Notes under the pieces: generated by a model
Database searches by the model: none
What the model saw: the letters and a program-made list of their open reading frames with translations, nothing else
Told to the model about the DNA's origin: nothing
Shown here: piece after piece, positions 1-9,627 of the stretch
How positions within the stretch are numbered: the stretch's first letter is position 1
How the letters are laid out: each line of letters begins with the position of its first letter
Made by a program: the position numbers and the translations under genes
NCBI RefSeq assembly: GCF_900129785.1
Contig: NZ_FSRC01000001.1
Coordinates: forward strand, 310,001-374,000
Direction: 5' to 3'
DNA: 64,000 bases
Origin: Algoriphagus halophilus
GTDB taxonomy: Bacteria > Bacteroidota > Bacteroidia > Cytophagales > Cyclobacteriaceae

Positions 1-1158
1 CAGGAAATCAGGGATTTCTATGCTTCTGTCATAATAGCTGTAACTGTTTTTTACTTGAAATTGAGTTGCTTCATTTAGTTGAAGATCATAGTTCAGGCTA
101 GTGGAAACACGATCCGTGGTATTCTTTTCAAAATAAGGGTTTGACACTTCCGCTCCTTTAATAAAATCTAAATTTCCTCCCAATCTATCTTCCTTCATTA
201 AGTTCAATCCCAGGGTTAAGCTTGAATTGGGATGGATGTCCCAGAAAAGTTTTGGGTTGATGGTCCATCGGTCGAATTTTGGGATGGCAGTCAATCCGAT
301 ATCTGCAGGATCATAAGCAGTTCCTTTGTTGTAGGAGGTGAAAATGGTAGTGCCTATTTTTCCTTTTTTTGCCGCATAAAAGGCACTTGCATCTAATCCC
401 AATGCGGAGGTGGCATTAAGCATTATGGACAATTCGGGTTCTTCCTGAGGGCTTTTGGAAATCAAATTGACCAATCCAGCGATGGCTCCTCCTCCATATA
501 GGGTAGAGGAGGCTCCTTTGATCACTTCCACTTGAGCTAAGTCCAATGGTGCAATTTGCATCAGGCTCAACCCGGAAGAATACCCTGCATATATGGGAAG
601 TCCATCTCTCAATAGTTGGGTGTATTTTCCATCCAAACCTTGTATTCTAATGCTGGAGTTGTAACTCGTAGCGGAGGTCTGCTGAGTTTGAATCCCCGTA
701 CTTTCATTGAGAAGCATCCGGATATCTCCAGGTTTCATGTTTCCTTTTTCTGAGAGTTCTTCTCCTGCAATGATTTCTACCCTTGTCGGAACATCCTCTA
801 TGACTCTGGAACTTCGATTGGATTGAACGAGCAGTTCTTCCATCTCTTCCTCAGAATGATCAAGAGAAAATTCTTCTGGCATCTCTGAAAGGCCCACAGG
901 AAAAGCCCGTTTGATTCGCAGGGTTTCATACCCCAGGTACCGAATTTCCAAGGTAAAGGTGCCATCTGGAACTTGTTCAAGAAGTACCAAACCATTTTCA
1001 TCAGAAACAGCTCCGAGAGGTATTTCTTTTATCAATATAGTAGCTCCTACCAAAGGAGCTCCCGAGTCTTTATCACTGATTTTAGCTTGGTAGTCGGTTT
1101 GGGAATAGGCAAGGTGACAGATACCTAGGGAAATGCCTACTAATAAATATTTTAGCAT
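1..1158 (-). CDS. TonB-dependent outer-membrane receptor, N-terminal part (cut by window edge)
   Basis: The frame opens with an ATG at 1158 and a Sec signal peptide ending near AYSQ, and it stays open to base 1, so the C-terminal barrel strands lie outside the window. Residues of about 20-95 look like a carboxypeptidase-D-like regulatory domain (GATILIKE, GTFTLEIRYLGYE), the usual N-terminal extension of Bacteroidota receptors. A plug domain follows (NESTGIQTQQ, IRIQGLDGKYTQLL, VEVIKGASSTLYGGGAIAG), then the first barrel strands. Family role: energised import of a ligand across the outer membrane with TonB-ExbBD. The substrate cannot be read from the sequence. The plug resembles siderophore or metal-complex receptors, and the small Cys-rich gene upstream in the same direction is compatible with a metal-related role, which is inference. 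Confidence 0.9.
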   Translation of the reverse strand, partial: MLKYLLVGISLGICHLAYSQTDYQAKISDKDSGAPLVGATILIKEIPLGAVSDENGLVLLEQVPDGTFTLEIRYLGYETLRIKRAFPVGLSEMPEEFSLDHSEEEMEELLVQSNRSSRVIEDVPTRVEIIAGEELSEKGNMKPGDIRMLLNESTGIQTQQTSATSYNSSIRIQGLDGKYTQLLRDGLPIYAGYSSGLSLMQIAPLDLAQVEVIKGASSTLYGGGAIAGLVNLISKSPQEEPELSIMLNATSALGLDASAFYAAKKGKIGTTIFTSYNKGTAYDPADIGLTAIPKFDRWTINPKLFWDIHPNSSLTLGLNLMKEDRLGGNLDFIKGAEVSNPYFEKNTTDRVSTSLNYDLQLNEATQFQVKNSYSYYDRSIEIPDFL

Positions 1159-1213
1159 GATTGATTGATCGTATGGAAACTAGACGAGAGGTGCTCGGTT
1201 TGAGCGAGGCGAG

Positions 1214-1537
1214 TTAGGAGATTGGATCGCCCGGTGGCTTTTCGATTCTCATGCTATGTTGCTCCGAAATAGGTGCTTTCCAAAAAAGGATCGGTTGGGA
1301 TTTGATTTCTTCGGAAATGTGAAGAATTGGGAAGGAGAATTTTTCTGTGGAAAATCCAGTACAGGTTCCACAGGAATAGAATGGGGAACAAGGCAGATGA
1401 TCCTCGCAGTCTTCCTCTGAGCCAACGTCTGATGCTAGGTTGACCTCGGTAGTATCACAGCTTTTTTCCATGCTGCAACAAGGCATACCTGTCAGCCAAA
1501 AAGAGAGCAGCGCCATTAAAACCGATAAAATCTTCAT
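1214..1537 (-). CDS. small Cys-rich exported protein (DUF6660-like)
   Basis: A 107-residue protein with an N-terminal hydrophobic segment and about eight cysteines after it, including a CC pair near residue 20 and a C-x-x-C pair near residue 76 (SCGTCTG). It reads in the same direction as the TonB receptor, whose start lies 55 bases downstream, so the two are probably cotranscribed. Small Cys-rich proteins of this shape (DUF6660-like) are common beside metal-type TonB receptors in Bacteroidota. The family assignment is from memory of the pattern and the function is unknown. The cysteines may bind metal or form disulphides in the periplasm. Confidence 0.65.
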   Translation of the reverse strand: MKILSVLMALLSFWLTGMPCCSMEKSCDTTEVNLASDVGSEEDCEDHLPCSPFYSCGTCTGFSTEKFSFPILHISEEIKSQPILFWKAPISEQHSMRIEKPPGDPIS

Positions 1538-1590
1538 CCTTCAAATGTAAAAAATTGATCACTAGATAAAAGAATCAAGTCGCAAATAAA

Positions 1591-1615
1591 AAAGCCTCGT
1601 GGCTTACGAGGCTTT
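1591..1615 (-). terminator. rho-independent terminator after the phospholipase C gene
   Basis: A perfect 10-base stem, AAAGCCTCGT paired with ACGAGGCTTT, encloses a five-base loop and is followed by a T-rich run on the minus strand. It lies 24 bases beyond the stop codon at 1639 and separates that gene from the Cys-rich protein/TonB receptor pair. Confidence 0.8.
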
Positions 1616-1638
1616 TGAAAGTATTGGTGGTTTTTAAA

Positions 1639-4146
1639 TCAGGAAATGAGCGGATCTGATATACTTTCTTCTCCATTTTCCGATCTTCCGGCAAAGGTGC
1701 TTTCCAGTCCATCGGCTTTGACAGTGAAATCGTACCATCCTTGTGAAGATTCAAAATTCAATTCTTTGAGGATTGATTTTCCTGTCGCCAATGAGAATGA
1801 ATAGTTTCCTTCTCGATAATTATTTTCTACGATTTGAATGGCAGAAGGCCCCAATTGACTGGTCAATAGTAAGTTCACAGATCTACTGATGGATCCACCC
1901 ATTTGAATGGGTTGCATGTCAATTTCCAAAATGGATGAAGACGAGGATCCTTTGAACTCTCTGTAAAAGCCATTAGGTCCATAGACCCTGAGATGGAATT
2001 TTCCGTCTTCAAAATCAGTCAAAGGCCAAACATATTCCAGTTGGTCCCCAGCTTTCACTGCAAACTGCCAAACTCGTGCTTCTTCCCAATTATTGGAATC
2101 CATGCTTTTGAATTTTCCAGGCGCATACACTTGAAATGGGGCGCCCCAGGAATTCTCTCCAAAGAGTTCCTGAGAGGCTTCAAAACTGATTTGAAAAGAT
2201 TTTTTATCAGCGCTGAGTTTTCCGTTGACCCGAAGATCATAATTCAGAGGATTGGAGGGTCTACTTCCTTTTTCCTGACCAGGGAGACTTCCTTCTTTTT
2301 GTAATCGAGCTGTATCCCAATTATTAGCTTCAGAAGCTGGAATAGCCATAAAATTATCTGGCAATGACTTGAATTGTGCTTTATGAATTTGAGTCATCAA
2401 CTCATTTCGATCCAGGGGCTTTAACTTTTCCAGTGGTTCCCCATGATAGGGTCTAAAAGCAGAAATCAAATCCCCGGAAACCATACGTCTCCACCCAGAA
2501 ATGTTAGGCTCCTCAACCTTTTTACCTGACTTTTTGCTTAGGAACTTTTCCAGAAACTGGATGGTGGAGGTAATGTCTGATACCTGAGAATTAACATATC
2601 CACCTCGAGACCATGGAGAAGCTACGATTAGGGGTACTCTATATCCTAAGCCAACCGGGCTGGTTCTGCAATCTTCCTCCTTAAAACCCGCTGTTTTTTC
2701 CTCTTCTTTATAGACATATTCTCCCTCGGTGTTTACACCATTTGAAATAATGCCTTCTTCTAGATTCTTTGGATCTGGAACTACAAAAGGAGGCTGATGA
2801 TCAAAATAGCCGTCATTTTCGTCATAATTCAGTATAAAAATGGTTTTTTTCCAGACTTCAGGATCCTGGGTCAAGATATCCATGACTTCAGATACATACC
2901 AGGCACCATACCATGGAGCACTAGGGTGATCAGAGAATTTTTGAGGGGCGACCAGCCAGGTAACAGCAGGCAAATTTCCCTCTTTCACATCTTTTCTGAA
3001 TTGATAGAGAATGTCCCCTTTAGGAACCGAAATGGTTCGTTCTTCTCCATTTTCTGAATAATCGATCCGTTCGATTTTTTGAAAATCCTCATCCCCTGTG
3101 TTTCTGGCAAATGCCTTGCGATGAATACTTTTTTCAAATTCAGAGAGCTTTTCAAAATTGTCTGGATGGTATTTGACCAAGTGTTCCTTTACCATTTTTA
3201 GCTCCTCCCGCTTTTTCTCAATTTCTTCCAAATAACCTTCTCCAGCACCTTCGGGCATTCCGTTCTTTTCGAAATTGTTCAATTCCTGTTCAATGATGGG
3301 CTGTTGCTTCTCCAGAAACTCATAATATCCAGAGCTAAAAAACACATGGTATTGAGAAAACCATTCCAGGTTATTGTCAGTGAAATTTGCCAATAAGGAG
3401 GAATCCTCTACCAAGGAAGGAATGCTGATTTCATTTTGATACACTTTCCAGGAGATTCCCAGTTGTTCTAGTCTTTCCGGGAAAGTTGTCCAATTAACTT
3501 CCTTACTGTAGGTTGCTTCTCCATTTCTAACCTTGGCTTTATCCCCTTTTTCTCCATGGGTTTTTCCGGTCCAGAAATAACTTCTATTCGTAGTGGTCCC
3601 AGTTAACGCTGCACAAAAATGCTGGTCAAAAACGGTAAAGGCATCCGCCAATGCATAGTAGAATGGGATGTCCTCTCTGGTGTAATAGCCCATAGTCAAG
3701 GGGATTTCTTTAAATTCTTCCCTTCCTGGTCTTTTGGCTTCAATCCAACCATTGTATTTTCCTTGGTTCCTAGCATCTACTTGGTCCTCCCAAGAATGTG
3801 GAATGTCACGCATCCAAGTAGCTTTAGTAGCCTGAATGTCTAAACGGAAAGGAGGGAAGTGGGTGCCTTGATTATCCGCTTGCATCCAAACTGGAAGTTT
3901 TCCGGGAATGGAAATGGCTCTTGGGTCATTGTAGCCTCTTACCCCTCGAAGTGTTCCAAAGCAATGGTCAAATGATCGATTCTCCTGCATCAGCATGACC
4001 ACATGCTCAGCATCTTCAAAAGTAGTACCTGGGTCAGGACTGATAGCCAATGCTTTTTCTATAGAACTTGGTAATACTTGCCAAAGTCCCGCGGCTCCGC
4101 TTAATAGTGCCGTCTTTTTGAGAAATTCTCTCCTTGATTCTTTCAT
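1639..4146 (-). CDS. phosphocholine-specific phospholipase C, Tat-exported
   Basis: An 835-residue protein of the bacterial phosphoesterase family (PF04185 type). The N-terminus carries a twin-arginine motif (SRREFLKK, residues 4-11) and a hydrophobic stretch, so it should be exported folded by Tat. The catalytic domain begins near residue 45 with the family hallmark MLMQENRSFDHCFGTLRG. Later blocks include FILNYDENDGYFDH and LGYRVPLIVASPWSRGGYV, which contribute metal-site and active-site residues in this family. The last 170 or so residues form the two small beta domains (DUF756 type) found only in the phosphocholine-specific branch. The length fits (usual range about 700-850). Role: hydrolysis of phosphatidylcholine or sphingomyelin to release phosphocholine, likely for phosphate scavenging. 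It is monocistronic, with its own terminator. Confidence 0.92.
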   Translation of the reverse strand: MKESRREFLKKTALLSGAAGLWQVLPSSIEKALAISPDPGTTFEDAEHVVMLMQENRSFDHCFGTLRGVRGYNDPRAISIPGKLPVWMQADNQGTHFPPFRLDIQATKATWMRDIPHSWEDQVDARNQGKYNGWIEAKRPGREEFKEIPLTMGYYTREDIPFYYALADAFTVFDQHFCAALTGTTTNRSYFWTGKTHGEKGDKAKVRNGEATYSKEVNWTTFPERLEQLGISWKVYQNEISIPSLVEDSSLLANFTDNNLEWFSQYHVFFSSGYYEFLEKQQPIIEQELNNFEKNGMPEGAGEGYLEEIEKKREELKMVKEHLVKYHPDNFEKLSEFEKSIHRKAFARNTGDEDFQKIERIDYSENGEERTISVPKGDILYQFRKDVKEGNLPAVTWLVAPQKFSDHPSAPWYGAWYVSEVMDILTQDPEVWKKTIFILNYDENDGYFDHQPPFVVPDPKNLEEGIISNGVNTEGEYVYKEEEKTAGFKEEDCRTSPVGLGYRVPLIVASPWSRGGYVNSQVSDITSTIQFLEKFLSKKSGKKVEEPNISGWRRMVSGDLISAFRPYHGEPLEKLKPLDRNELMTQIHKAQFKSLPDNFMAIPASEANNWDTARLQKEGSLPGQEKGSRPSNPLNYDLRVNGKLSADKKSFQISFEASQELFGENSWGAPFQVYAPGKFKSMDSNNWEEARVWQFAVKAGDQLEYVWPLTDFEDGKFHLRVYGPNGFYREFKGSSSSSILEIDMQPIQMGGSISRSVNLLLTSQLGPSAIQIVENNYREGNYSFSLATGKSILKELNFESSQGWYDFTVKADGLESTFAGRSENGEESISDPLIS

Positions 4147-4611
4147 GGTGGAAAATTACTTGGGTGCCTGATTTAAGGCGGAAAATAAATGGTTAATAAA
4201 TGGTTAGCTTTTCATGATCAAAAGTGAAAAATCAAAAGAGTTCTTTTTAGCTAATGAAGAAACGGGAAGATAGTATGAAATCCCTTGAGATACAGGCTTG
4301 CCCTTAAATTCTTACATATTTGGTGAGTAAACCTTTTGAATTTAATCATTGGATATGCGATCTTAGTGGGCATTAACCCAAGAAATCCGAGAACTTCCAG
4401 TGAATAGCCACTGGCTTTTCCGAATCTCTTGATCCAATTTTTTAAGGATTTTAAAATAATTTTTGAAACTGAATCGAGTTAGTATTGGAAAGTGAATTTG
4501 TGATTAAAAGGAGAGCTAGAAGTGTGAGGGAACTGTAGGAAGCGGGTAGTGAATCCTTTTGAAATTATTCGGAATTTAACAATAGGTGATCTATAGAAAA
4601 TCAATAATTGA
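4147..4611. other. intergenic region between divergent phospholipase C and cupin genes
   Basis: 465 bases that must hold the promoters of two divergent genes. I see only a small hairpin (CCAGTG at 4397-4402 with CACTGG at 4409-4414), too weak to call a terminator. I see no convincing gene. Confidence 0.5.
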
Positions 4612-5106
4612 ATGAGAGTAAAAGAAGAAGTTTTTGAAAAAGCAGAGGGCTTAATGGCCGAATTAGGTTTTACCATTGTAAAAGAGGACAGAGAAAGACC
4701 TTGGGGTGGATTTTTAGTAATTGACGAATCTCAAGCAGCACAATTTGCCAAAGAATTTTTTCCAGAGGAGAATTTTGAAGCCTTGAAGATTTCAGAAAAA
4801 CTGAGTCCAAAAATATTGTTGGTAGCTCCTGAAAAAAGGTTGAGCTGGCAATATCATTTCCGAAGAGCTGAAATTTGGAGATGTATTGAAGGGGAAGTAG
4901 CTGTCGCGACGAGTTTGACGGATGAAGAAAGCGAAATCAAGAATTTATCAAAAGGAGATAAAATCAAGCTTCAACAAGGAGAACGTCATCGCCTGATTGG
5001 CTTGAAGGATTGGGGAGTTGTGGCTGAAATCTGGCAACATACAGATGCCGAAAACCCATCAGATGAAGAGGATATCGTCCGCCTTCAGGATGATTTTGGA
5101 AGATGA
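4612..5106 (+). CDS. cupin protein, mannose-6-phosphate-isomerase-like
   Basis: A 164-residue single-domain cupin. The core runs through PEKRLSWQYHFRRAEIWRC (cupin motif 1 region with one His and one Glu) and KGDKIKLQQGERHRLIG (motif 2 with the conserved His). Bacteroidota homologues are usually annotated as phosphoheptose isomerase or type II mannose-6-phosphate isomerase-like cupins, resembling the C-terminal domain of bifunctional ManC/PMI proteins. Here the short ManC at 15207-16292 lacks that domain, so this protein could provide it in trans, which is inference. The ATG at 4612 opens the longest frame and fits the fold. The gene stands alone, divergent from the phospholipase and convergent with amt. 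Confidence 0.75.
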   Translation: MRVKEEVFEKAEGLMAELGFTIVKEDRERPWGGFLVIDESQAAQFAKEFFPEENFEALKISEKLSPKILLVAPEKRLSWQYHFRRAEIWRCIEGEVAVATSLTDEESEIKNLSKGDKIKLQQGERHRLIGLKDWGVVAEIWQHTDAENPSDEEDIVRLQDDFGR

Positions 5107-5140
5107 TTTAAGGAGGTTGCTAACAAAATAATTTGCATTA

Positions 5141-5175
5141 AAAAAGTGCCTCAGACATTCTCTGAGGCACTTTTT
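5141..5175. terminator. bidirectional terminator between cupin and amt genes
   Basis: A perfect 15-base stem (core GTGCCTCAGA with TCTGAGGCAC, loop CATTC) is flanked by an A run on the left and a T run on the right, so it works for both convergent genes. The stem is almost the same as the terminator at 23527-23563. Confidence 0.88.
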
Positions 5176-5193
5176 TAATGTTAGTTTGATCTA

Positions 5194-6537
5194 TTAGATG
5201 GACTCTCCATGTTGAGAAATATCCAGGCCTACTTCCTCGTATTCCTCGCGAACGCGAAGTGTGACAAATTTATTGAGGACAAAGAAGATCAAATAGCCCA
5301 TTCCGAAGGAGAAAATACATACTCCGATTAAAACTACCATGTGAGAAGCAAACACTCCGATTCCTCCATGGAGTAAGCTTGAACCTTCTTTACCAGCAAA
5401 AATGGCGGTGAGAATCATTCCCATAATTCCTCCGATCCCATGGCAAGCAAAAACGTCCAAAGTGTCATCAATTTTCTTTAAGAATTTGGCATTCATTGCA
5501 AGGTTTGAAACGATCGCCCCCACTGCTCCAAAGAAGAAGCTTTCCGGCACCGTGATGTAGCCTGCAGCAGGCGTGATGACAACCAACCCTACCACAGCAC
5601 CGATACATGCTTGAAGGGCCGATATCTTTCTTCCTTGTATTCTGTCAAATAAAACCCAGGTCATCATCGCAGTTGCGGAACTGATGGTCGTCGTAGCAAA
5701 TGCAATGGCTGCAGTTCCATTTGCTCCGAACGAAGAACCTGCATTGAAACCAAACCATCCAAACCAAAGCATTCCGGTACCAAGCAATACATAGGTGATG
5801 TTAGAAGGCTCATGATGGGGTTTGTTTCTTTTACCTAAGAACAAGGCTCCGGCCAGGGAGGCCATCCCTGCACTGATATGTACGACAGTTCCTCCGGCAA
5901 AATCCAACACTCCGAAATAGGAACCGATGAGTCCATTCGGATGCCAAACCATATGGCATAGGGGCGCATATACGAAAAGACAGAAAATACCAATGAAGAA
6001 TAGGTAGCCTATAAACCTTACTCGTTCTGCAAAAGACCCTGTGATGATTGCTGGAGTAATCACTGCAAACTTCATCTGAAACAACGCAAAGAGGATAAAT
6101 GGAATGGTGCTCCCCAGCGCTTTATGAGGCAATTCAGCCACTTGATCAAAGAATAAATATTGGAAAGGATTCCCAATGATTCCATAGGTGTCACCTCCAA
6201 TGGTAATGCCGATTGGATCCCCAAATGCAAGGCTAAATCCCACGACCACCCAAAGCATGGTTACAACACCAAGTGAAATAAAACTTTGTAGCATGGTAGA
6301 AATCAGGTTTTTCTTACCTACCATTCCCCCATAAAATAAAGAGAGACCTGGGGTCATCAAAAGTACCAGACAGGAGGCCGTCAAAAGCCAGGCGATGTCT
6401 GCAAATACTAAATCTTCTGCGGTTCCAAAATTTTCTAATACCGGGCTGGCATGCTTCCAAAATAAGCCCAGTACCGGTGCTGCAATTGTAATCAAGAAGG
6501 CAAGTTTCCACTTGAACTTCATACCTGTTTTATTCAT
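5194..6537 (-). CDS. amt: ammonium transporter, Amt/MEP/Rh family
   Basis: A 447-residue protein with about eleven or twelve membrane segments and the family pattern throughout: WLLTASCLVLLMTPGLSLFYGGMV at residues of about 50-75, FDFAGGTVVHISAGMASL near residue 210 with the first pore histidine, GFNAGSSFG, and ACHGIGGIMG near the end with the second pore histidine. It mediates electrogenic uptake of ammonium across the inner membrane. Bacterial Amt proteins are often paired with a PII regulator (glnK), but none is adjacent. The N-terminus has a hydrophobic lead segment, so the ATG at 6537 or the in-frame ATG six codons later could be the start. It ends at a shared bidirectional terminator. 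Confidence 0.95.
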   Translation of the reverse strand: MNKTGMKFKWKLAFLITIAAPVLGLFWKHASPVLENFGTAEDLVFADIAWLLTASCLVLLMTPGLSLFYGGMVGKKNLISTMLQSFISLGVVTMLWVVVGFSLAFGDPIGITIGGDTYGIIGNPFQYLFFDQVAELPHKALGSTIPFILFALFQMKFAVITPAIITGSFAERVRFIGYLFFIGIFCLFVYAPLCHMVWHPNGLIGSYFGVLDFAGGTVVHISAGMASLAGALFLGKRNKPHHEPSNITYVLLGTGMLWFGWFGFNAGSSFGANGTAAIAFATTTISSATAMMTWVLFDRIQGRKISALQACIGAVVGLVVITPAAGYITVPESFFFGAVGAIVSNLAMNAKFLKKIDDTLDVFACHGIGGIMGMILTAIFAGKEGSSLLHGGIGVFASHMVVLIGVCIFSFGMGYLIFFVLNKFVTLRVREEYEEVGLDISQHGESI

Positions 6538-6775
6538 GGCCCAAAAATAATGGTTTTAATTTTTTATTCTGAATAAATTGATGAATGCAGAATTAAAAAC
6601 CATTATTTATCGATTCAGGACTATAAAGTAATGAAAAGTAATGTTTTGTAATGTGTTTATAATTAAAGGGTTATCATAGATTTTAGCCCCAGATGCCTTA
6701 GAGTGATTTTTTTAAGGACTGAGATGAAATTCTTTTTACAGGTTTTAGTAAATGCTTTCATAGGTAAAAACGCAT

Positions 6776-8995
6776 TTATTGAACCAGTAATTTTGAAGTC
6801 AGTAACTCCAAATTGGATGAAATTTTTAGAATGTAGATTCCTTTTTTTATTCCTTTCCCAAATTCAAGTTGTTGTTGGTTTTGACCAGCTTTTGTTTCAA
6901 TGAGGTGGCGTTCTACCAGGTTTCCAGAATCAAGTTGATAAATTCCCAATTCCATTTGACCTCCAAATTGAGATTCAAAGAGGATGCTTGTCTGCTCTTG
7001 AAAAGGATTGGGGTATACTTTTATTTCCCTGCTCTTTGAAAGGGCAACTTCTTTTTCATTGGAAAACCGAATGTTACTTAGGTTTATCTCAATGTCTTTT
7101 TGGTTTTCTCCGGTAAAAGATAAAATAACCAGGTCATTTAGATTTACTTTCTCTTTTAAATCCGTGGAACTAAAGCGATCCAATGGAATGCTATAAGCCT
7201 TAGATTCTTGTTGCAAATCAAAGGTATAGCTATAATGAGCATTGAAGTTTTGGATGGAGGATTTGACCAATCGAATCGTCATTTTTCCAGTCCCTGAAGC
7301 ATTGAAATTCAAGTAGGAATAATTGCTTAAATCTGCAGGGATCGCGCCCCCTTTAATGGTTTTATACACGGTGGCATAGTCGGAACCGGAGGAAGCAAAT
7401 GTCACATTTCTGAATATGGGGTATTCTCCATTTTTATGACCCTTATTGGGTTCATTCTGAATTTGGTATTGGAGGAGCTGTCCTCCTTGAGGAAGATAAT
7501 GTGCCCAGATACCATCACTCTGATAGAGATAATCAGTTTTACTGGTTTCATCTAAAAGATCGACGGCTACCTCTGCATAATCCTGAATGTCCAAAGTTAA
7601 GCTAGTGGATCCTAGTGGGTTTAAGGAAACCTCTAGTGTACTGATTTCCGGAGTATCGGCGTTTTCATTAGGCTTTGAGGTAAGCTGAAGGATAGCGGAA
7701 TTTTGTATTGATCGGTTCCAAATAGTGAGATGAACTTTGCTAGGATCGAAGAGATCTCTTTCTGTTTTACTTACAAATAGGGTTGGATTGGTTTTGGAAA
7801 CGGTCTGGCTTAGTTTTCCAAAAGAGGTCAACTGAGCAAGTACGTTTTCAATCATAGATTGAAGGAGTTTTCCATCGGCACTCCAAAACTGAAAATTATA
7901 AAAGCTTTCTTCATTCTCGTATTCTTCTAAAAGCCAAGCAGATTGTAAATGGAGTTCATCGGAATTAGCATTCATTCCAACCGAAAAGGAAATCGCATAT
8001 TCATTTAATCCAGACACAGGTTTCAATAAGCTTCGGATGAAGTTGAATTTACCCACCTGCACACTGTCGATAGAAAGGATCTCGGCACCTTTGAGTCTAT
8101 CGCAAACGTATTTGGAATGCTCGTAGACGTTGGAAGAGGTTTTGGTGGCAAAGAAAGTTGCTAGGTTGTTTCCTTCGGTTAAATAGTCTACTGAGATTAC
8201 TTCTTCAGCATTTGTCATTCCCAATAATTCTGTGGGACTGGTGATATATCCCTTAAAATCTGATCCCAAAACCTGCTCATCTGGTATAAAAGCAGAGAGC
8301 TGCATTCCATTTATTTTGGCTTTTTTGAAATTTTGAAGATCTTCTTTTTTTCGGTAATCCAAAGGGGCGTTTCCATTTGAAAATCGCTCAAAAACTTGAT
8401 TGACAACTGCCGTTCCCAAGCTCTTACTTTCCAATCCGCCGTCACTTCCTGAGCTAACACGTAAGTTTTCCTGATTGATCAAGGAACCTTCTGTGGAGGA
8501 GCCAGAGGTTAAAGGGTAAGTACAAACGCAAAGTGGCAATCCGTCTTGAGAATCCGTAAATTCAATCGTGATCAAACCAGCCGTTGGAAGGTTATTGTGA
8601 TAGAATGTGTATTGAACTTCATTTCCTGAAGGGATCCCTGGTGGGTTGAATGGACTTCCTGTGGTATTGTTTCCAAATGCCCAGTTCAAAGCTTGTACAC
8701 CTTCTGTGGAAGTAACCCATGTTTTTGAAATTACTGGTGGGTATAAAATTGGCTCTCCCCAACCAAAGGTGAAATTCCCTTGGTTAAACTTCGAAAGTGC
8801 ACTTAAGTAATAAATGCTTGCAGGGCTGATATTCGAGGCAAACTCAGTGACTTGCTGCCCATTCCCATTATTTCTTTTATAGACCTGAGGGCATCTCTTA
8901 TTATCCACTTCCTGACTCATAGCATAATGACTTAAACAGACTAATATTGTCCAGAAAGTAATGAAGCGAATGTAGGAAAGAATAATTTTCATCAT
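6776..8995 (-). CDS. large secreted protein with T9SS C-terminal sorting domain
   Basis: I place the start at the ATG at 8995 (a second ATG follows at 8992), because a Sec signal peptide ending near YAMSQ begins there. A longer frame to 9040 adds 15 polar residues with no support. The mature protein has an N-terminal domain of unknown fold, a central region with STSLTLDIQDYAEVAVDLL, and a jelly-roll-like region near residues 550-650. The end carries the type IX secretion signal (REIKVYPNPFQEQTSILFE, then a short beta domain ending in KLLVQ), so it should be exported through T9SS to the surface or medium. It is the last gene of the glycan cluster, but a pair of palindromes at 9082-9125 suggests its own promoter. 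Its function is unknown; it may be a matrix or adhesion protein and a target of the cluster's glycosyltransferases. Confidence 0.8.
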   Translation of the reverse strand: MMKIILSYIRFITFWTILVCLSHYAMSQEVDNKRCPQVYKRNNGNGQQVTEFASNISPASIYYLSALSKFNQGNFTFGWGEPILYPPVISKTWVTSTEGVQALNWAFGNNTTGSPFNPPGIPSGNEVQYTFYHNNLPTAGLITIEFTDSQDGLPLCVCTYPLTSGSSTEGSLINQENLRVSSGSDGGLESKSLGTAVVNQVFERFSNGNAPLDYRKKEDLQNFKKAKINGMQLSAFIPDEQVLGSDFKGYITSPTELLGMTNAEEVISVDYLTEGNNLATFFATKTSSNVYEHSKYVCDRLKGAEILSIDSVQVGKFNFIRSLLKPVSGLNEYAISFSVGMNANSDELHLQSAWLLEEYENEESFYNFQFWSADGKLLQSMIENVLAQLTSFGKLSQTVSKTNPTLFVSKTERDLFDPSKVHLTIWNRSIQNSAILQLTSKPNENADTPEISTLEVSLNPLGSTSLTLDIQDYAEVAVDLLDETSKTDYLYQSDGIWAHYLPQGGQLLQYQIQNEPNKGHKNGEYPIFRNVTFASSGSDYATVYKTIKGGAIPADLSNYSYLNFNASGTGKMTIRLVKSSIQNFNAHYSYTFDLQQESKAYSIPLDRFSSTDLKEKVNLNDLVILSFTGENQKDIEINLSNIRFSNEKEVALSKSREIKVYPNPFQEQTSILFESQFGGQMELGIYQLDSGNLVERHLIETKAGQNQQQLEFGKGIKKGIYILKISSNLELLTSKLLVQ

Positions 8996-9081
8996 GACAT
9001 TGTATGTTGATCTGTTTGTATATGCCAATTCAGAAGCCAAATTATAAGTAACTGAAAATCAACACTTAATAAATTTTAATT

Positions 9082-9125
9082 TTCCGTATTTAGGAATACT
9101 TGATTCGATATTCCATATTTTGGAA
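9082..9125 (-). promoter_or_regulatory. paired palindromic operator, TTCC-N7-GGAA type (site D)
   Basis: Two 15-base palindromes, TTCCGTATTTAGGAA at 9082-9096 and TTCCATATTTTGGAA at 9111-9125, start 29 bases apart. They lie between the GtrA stop and the start of the T9SS protein. On the minus strand, 42 bases downstream, is TTGGCTTCTGAATTGGCA (from 9040), a weak resemblance to a sigma54 -24/-12 element with spacing off by one. The same paired palindrome occurs at 17286, 18716 and 23482, always beside genes of the glycan/H-NOX region. Confidence 0.6.
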
Positions 9126-9127
9126 AA

Positions 9128-9625
9128 CTAAACCTCAGATTTTTTGAATGTGAAGTACTTTTGAAGCAGGTAGTTGAGGGTTAGCACGATGATAGTGGAG
9201 AAGATTTTGGCGAGGGTTGGCTCCATATTTACAAACAGAATCAATCCCTTTAAAATCAGGTAATCGCTCCCTAAACCTTGTCCCACGACCAAGATGTATT
9301 TCAGGAGTTGTTTGCCTGTTTTTCTGGTTCCCATGGCTGTACTTCTGAAAGCAAAATTTTTACTGAGCCAAAAACCGGTTGGAATGGTCACAAGGAATGC
9401 TATTAATAAAGCAACGGTATAAGACGCCACTGTATATCCAGCTAGGGTCCAGCCTTCTTTTGGAAGAATAAATTCGTATAGGATGGCAAACAAGAAGATG
9501 TTTAATGCAGTGTTGATTGCACCTACAGCTAGATAGGCATAGATGTCAAAGGCCAACCATTTTCTGAAGATGGGGTAAAAAAGCTGCAAAAAGCCTTCAA
9601 TTCCTCGGTTTAGTTGTAAGATCAT
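9128..9625 (-). CDS. GtrA-family membrane protein
   Basis: With the start at ATG 9625 the protein has 165 residues and four membrane helices in the GtrA arrangement: FDIYAYLAVGAINTALNIFLF, then FIL and VTIPTGFWLSKNFAF (the typical NF-x-F after helix 3), and a last helix before NYLLQKYFTFKK. That ATG comes two bases after the stop of the upstream GT4 gene, which supports it over the longer frame to 9667 that would overlap. GtrA proteins usually assist polyprenyl-linked glucosyl or mannosyl transfer across the inner membrane and work with a DPM1-like GT2 enzyme. Such an enzyme heads this same cluster (16308-17186). Confidence 0.85.
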   Translation of the reverse strand: MILQLNRGIEGFLQLFYPIFRKWLAFDIYAYLAVGAINTALNIFLFAILYEFILPKEGWTLAGYTVASYTVALLIAFLVTIPTGFWLSKNFAFRSTAMGTRKTGKQLLKYILVVGQGLGSDYLILKGLILFVNMEPTLAKIFSTIIVLTLNYLLQKYFTFKKSEV

Positions 9626-9627
9626 GA

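Noticed and set aside
4479..4676. Minus-strand 65-residue frame upstream of the cupin gene
   Set aside because: It overlaps the cupin start on the other strand and has no recognisable features; probably chance.
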